7,213 nt of DNA from Anaerolineaceae bacterium (GTDB lineage Bacteria > Chloroflexota > Anaerolineae > Anaerolineales > Anaerolineaceae), in the NCBI GenBank assembly GCA_017995665.1, contig JAGOIM010000076.1, forward strand, positions 1 through 7,213. The letters are read 5' to 3'. Below, piece after piece: positions 5,094 through 7,213 of the stretch (positions are counted from its first letter, which is position 1; each line of letters starts with the position of its first letter). A program made the position numbers and the translations under genes. Under the pieces are notes generated by a model. The model saw nothing but the letters and a program-made list of their open reading frames with translations, was not told where the DNA came from and searched no databases.

Positions 5094-6197
5094 CTAATCA
5101 TCAAATCGATATCTAACTTTCAGATTGTTAAAAGATTTGAAACTAATGATTTTGTCATGCTGTAAACGTCCTACAACGATTCCTTGTTGGACACGATTAT
5201 TATCCGCAAAGGCCTTGATACTACCTCCTGTGAACACACTGTCTTCAATGAAATTACGATAGTATTCCGGATCGATAAGAGTATTTGCAGCAAATTCATC
5301 AGCTAAGGATTCCTCTTTTTCATTACAATGTTCGCCAATAAAGAAACCCTGTTGATTGCCTCGGTTAAGCAGATGGAAAATCTCGTGTAGCAAGGTGAAC
5401 CACAACTGATCATGTGTTTTTCCTCGCAGTGATACTTGAATGCAGGCAACTGAATTGTTGCGAACCAAAAATGTAGAAGCATAAGTATTCATTCCTGACT
5501 GTGCGGGTAAAACGTGAAAATATACCCCTGCAGTTCCCAGAACTTCGCGTAATTTATAAATCATTTCCTCTGGTTCCGTACCAATATTTAGATCACGGAC
5601 TTCTTTTATTTTCAACTTTAATTTCTCTCTGTTAAAAGATGGGAAGGACGGTGTGATCTGCTCTTCAACCTGGATTTGGCCAATCCTTATCCACGTTGCA
5701 AGCTTTGCAATTATCTTCGGGTCTGCATTATTTCGAGCTCGATTTGTAGATCTGCAGTAAACCTCCATTGCAGGGGTCGACCATGTTTTCTCCCAAGCGT
5801 CATAATCTTTGACCTCAAAAAATCGAAACAATTCTTTACCTTTTTCATAAATATTGCTAGTGGGTTTGACAAGATGATAAGATACAAGACTCTTGTAATC
5901 AAAAAGGGAAATCCACTCTTTGTTTTGTTCAATTTCTTGTTCAATCGTTCGTCTGGCAATAAAACTGTCATAACTTGACTGAAGCCGTTGCCAGTATGTT
6001 GATGTTGTACCAAATATGTTCTCGAAAGCTATAGACATTTCTGGATTAATGCTTGCCTTCCCATTGATAATCTGGCTTACATGTTTTGGAGAAACATCTA
6101 ATCGATTTGCCAATTCTACCTGTGACATATTTTTGATTGTCAATAATTCGTCCAGGTATTCACCCGGATGAACTGTAAAGTTTAGTTTGTCACTCAT
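5094..6197 (-). CDS. HigA-like antitoxin: XRE DNA-binding domain fused to ImmA/IrrE metalloprotease domain
   Basis: A 367-residue cytoplasmic protein with two parts. Residues 8-75 are an XRE helix-turn-helix of the HigA type (HPGEYLDELL, SQVELANRLDVSPKHVSQIINGK, then NPEMSIAFENIFGTTSTYW). Residues about 220-310 are an ImmA/IrrE-type zinc protease domain with HEIFH (271-275) and a downstream E-x-x-A-D-x-F-A motif (E296, A299, D300, F302), so both zinc histidines, the catalytic Glu and the third ligand appear intact. By family knowledge the first part represses its own operon and neutralises the partner toxin; the protease part may cleave the antitoxin or another protein in response to a signal. 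It overlaps the toxin gene by 8 nt (ATGAGTGA), with AAAGGA (6208-6203) as ribosome site. HigA proteins are often only about 100 residues, so this is the long fused form. Confidence 0.88.
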   Translation of the reverse strand: MSDKLNFTVHPGEYLDELLTIKNMSQVELANRLDVSPKHVSQIINGKASINPEMSIAFENIFGTTSTYWQRLQSSYDSFIARRTIEQEIEQNKEWISLFDYKSLVSYHLVKPTSNIYEKGKELFRFFEVKDYDAWEKTWSTPAMEVYCRSTNRARNNADPKIIAKLATWIRIGQIQVEEQITPSFPSFNREKLKLKIKEVRDLNIGTEPEEMIYKLREVLGTAGVYFHVLPAQSGMNTYASTFLVRNNSVACIQVSLRGKTHDQLWFTLLHEIFHLLNRGNQQGFFIGEHCNEKEESLADEFAANTLIDPEYYRNFIEDSVFTGGSIKAFADNNRVQQGIVVGRLQHDKIISFKSFNNLKVRYRFDD

Positions 6198-6549
6198 GAT
6201 AATCCTTTATCTCTACTATCATTATTTCTTTTACTTCTTCAAGCAACCATTTCCCGTGCTCATTTTTCGGAATCGCTTCAGGTATTGGATGAACTATAAG
6301 TCGATAATTCTTACTGAGATCAATTGAGAAATACTGTATTCTTGCCTTCGCATTGTTTGATGAATAATTAGTCAAATCATGAAATCGCTGAGGTGGTATG
6401 TTAGGGATTTCCGCAAAACTTTCAAAAACATTTTCCAATTCGTTCAGACGTAGCATTAGAGAACGTGATAACATACCATATGTTTTCTTTATTTCTATTT
6501 CACTTGTTAATATCTTTTCCAACTTACGATTCTTGTAATGAATTATCAT
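6190..6549 (-). CDS. HigB-like toxin (RelE/ParE superfamily mRNA interferase)
   Basis: A 119-residue protein with the HigB pattern. The start MIIHYKNRKLEKIL matches the usual M-I-x-x-F/Y-K-N/D-x-x-L opening; R56 (PPQRFHDL), NYRLIVHP with R83, and the final VKEIMIVEIKDYH (106-118) follow. Family members cut mRNA on the ribosome when not bound by the antitoxin. It is first in a two-gene operon, toxin before antitoxin, which is the order typical of higBA. It sits behind a near-consensus promoter with palindromic sites, as expected for autoregulation. Length is near that of known HigB proteins. Activity itself is inferred, since RelE-fold catalytic residues vary. Confidence 0.85.
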   Translation of the reverse strand: MIIHYKNRKLEKILTSEIEIKKTYGMLSRSLMLRLNELENVFESFAEIPNIPPQRFHDLTNYSSNNAKARIQYFSIDLSKNYRLIVHPIPEAIPKNEHGKWLLEEVKEIMIVEIKDYHE

Positions 6550-6557
6550 GTCCAGTT

Positions 6558-6576
6558 AATTACCTTATTGGTAATT
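6558..6576. promoter_or_regulatory. Operator candidate 1 of the toxin-antitoxin operon
   Basis: AATTACC (6558-6564) and GGTAATT (6570-6576) are perfect 7-bp inverted arms around TTATT. The site covers the predicted transcription start and lies between the -10 box and the toxin ATG, where a dimeric XRE repressor (the antitoxin) would block transcription. Autoregulation is known for HigA; binding here is inferred. Confidence 0.65.
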
Positions 6577-6577
6577 C

Positions 6578-6605
6578 ATTATAGCTTGTTGTGACAAATT
6601 GTCAA
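6578..6605 (-). promoter_or_regulatory. Near-consensus promoter of the toxin-antitoxin operon
   Basis: On the - strand TTGACA (6605-6600) and TATAAT (6583-6578) are both perfect and are separated by 16 nt. Transcription should start near 6571, leaving a leader of about 22 nt to the toxin ATG at 6549. The leader has only AAGG about 13 nt before the ATG, so the toxin ribosome site is weak, which would keep toxin synthesis low. Confidence 0.85.
6592..6604. promoter_or_regulatory. Operator candidate 2, overlapping the -35 box
   Basis: TGACAA (6592-6597) and TTGTCA (6599-6604) are perfect inverted arms around a single A, and the right arm forms most of the -35 box. Its arms differ from those of the 6558-6576 palindrome, so it may serve another regulator, or the symmetry may arise by chance from the -35 sequence. 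Confidence 0.4.
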
Positions 6606-6650
6606 GAGAATGATTAGCCTCATCCTTCAAAACAACCAACCGGAGATTAT

Positions 6651-6679
6651 AAAAACGGAGTGGTCGACAACCACTCCGT
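6651..6679 (-). terminator. Intrinsic terminator after the M29 aminopeptidase gene
   Basis: On the - strand ACGGAGTGGT (6679-6670), loop TGTCG, and ACCACTCCGT (6664-6655) form a perfect 10-bp stem followed by TTTTATAATC. It begins 41 nt after the aminopeptidase stop codon and lies before the toxin-antitoxin promoter, so the module is transcribed on its own. Confidence 0.92.
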
Positions 6680-6720
6680 CCAATTATAATTATACAGTTC
6701 CTGACATAATCAGATTTTTA

Positions 6721-7213
6721 CTAAACCATCCAGTCGCCGTCTTTCAAGAGGACGATTTCGGTTCCGTCTTCTTTGATGCCGGTAACGGTAACATCTTTCG
6801 AACCAACCATAAAATCGACATGAATCAGCGAGCCGTTCATGCCCAGCTTGCGATTTTCTTCTTCCGAGCGTTCGGTTGAACCAACCAAATTATCGGTATA
6901 AGCAGCGCCCAGAGCAAAGTGGCAAGAAGCATTTTCGTCAAAAAGTGTGTTCTTGAACAAAATGCCGGTATTGCTAATCGGGGAGTTATCGGCAACCAAG
7001 GCAATTTCGCCCAAATGCCGTGCGCCTTCATCCATATCAAGCAAATCTTGCAAAATTTGTTTGCCAACTTTTGCGTCAAAATCGATAACTTTGCCGTCTT
7101 TGAATGTGAAGTGGAAATCGTCCACCAACTGACCGCGAACCGATAGCGGCATCGTTGCGCGTAAAACGCCATCCACACGGTCGGCATCCGGCATGCTAAA
7201 GACCTCTTCGGTC
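6721..7213 (-). CDS. Aminopeptidase, M29 (thermophilic metalloaminopeptidase) family, C-terminal part
   Basis: The frame runs into the right edge, so the N-terminal part is missing; the edge reads TEEVFS then MPDADRVDGV, matching the internal TEEVFTAP-type segment of the family, so the methionine codon at 7194 is not the start. M29 enzymes (AmpS, PepS, aminopeptidase T) remove N-terminal residues from peptides in the cytoplasm using two metal ions. Counting from that methionine, likely metal ligands are present: E63 (LGEIAL), H92 (ENASCHFALG), H125 and D127 (HVDFMVGS), plus Tyr99, which fits the conserved active-site tyrosine. The C-terminus ends in the typical DG-x-x-x-V-x-x-x-DGDW tail. A strong terminator follows. 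A diverged copy of the last 19 codons lies at 4961-5020, beyond the toxin-antitoxin genes. Confidence 0.95.
   Translation of the reverse strand, partial: TEEVFSMPDADRVDGVLRATMPLSVRGQLVDDFHFTFKDGKVIDFDAKVGKQILQDLLDMDEGARHLGEIALVADNSPISNTGILFKNTLFDENASCHFALGAAYTDNLVGSTERSEEENRKLGMNGSLIHVDFMVGSKDVTVTGIKEDGTEIVLLKDGDWMV

Noticed and set aside
5676..6013. Open frames of about 100 codons on both strands
   Set aside because: Both lie within the XRE-ImmA gene in other frames and look like shadows of that coding region.
6610..6879. Open frame of 89 codons on the + strand
   Set aside because: It runs through the aminopeptidase terminator and then antisense to the aminopeptidase coding region; its protein resembles nothing known.

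Overview
The window looks like a stretch of a free-living bacterial chromosome with moderate GC. Gene content (pgk, a LytR-CpsA-Psr wall enzyme, tilS, an M29 aminopeptidase) and protein style fit Chloroflexota, possibly Anaerolineae. That assignment is an inference from familiarity with such proteins, not a proven placement. Both ends cut through genes: the 3' end of pgk on the left and the 3' part of an M29 aminopeptidase gene on the right.

Left part (1-2877, + strand). The last 84 codons of phosphoglycerate kinase end in a strong intrinsic terminator. A gene-free stretch of about 640 bases follows. It holds four 29-nt REP-like hairpin units (GTAR + 9-nt arm + 7-nt loop + 9-nt arm; three direct, one inverted), another GTAC-led hairpin, and a sigma70-type promoter. 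The promoter drives a likely two-gene operon: a tyrosine-recombinase-fold protein that has lost most of its catalytic residues, and a membrane-anchored LCP-family protein. The LCP gene ends 2 nt from the convergent tilS gene.

Middle (2880-4956, - strand). tilS is complete and has a perfect TATAAT so close to its ATG that the mRNA is probably leaderless. Upstream is a terminator hairpin, then a small TPR-like protein of unknown function.

Right part (4961-7213, - strand). A type II toxin-antitoxin pair (HigB-like toxin, then an antitoxin-like XRE protein fused to an ImmA/IrrE metalloprotease domain) has its own near-consensus promoter and two palindromic operator candidates. It is visibly richer in A/T than its neighbours. 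On one side lies the M29 aminopeptidase gene with its terminator. On the other side, 4 nt before the TPR-like gene, about 19 codons plus stop resemble the C-terminus of that same aminopeptidase. I read this as the scar of a second, diverged M29 gene whose body was lost or displaced when the toxin-antitoxin module arrived. The TPR-like gene may now depend on read-through from the module.

No RNA gene, CRISPR array or complete insertion sequence was seen. The most interesting points are the aminopeptidase scar beside the TA module, the catalytically degenerate recombinase, the REP-like cluster, and the probable leaderless tilS.
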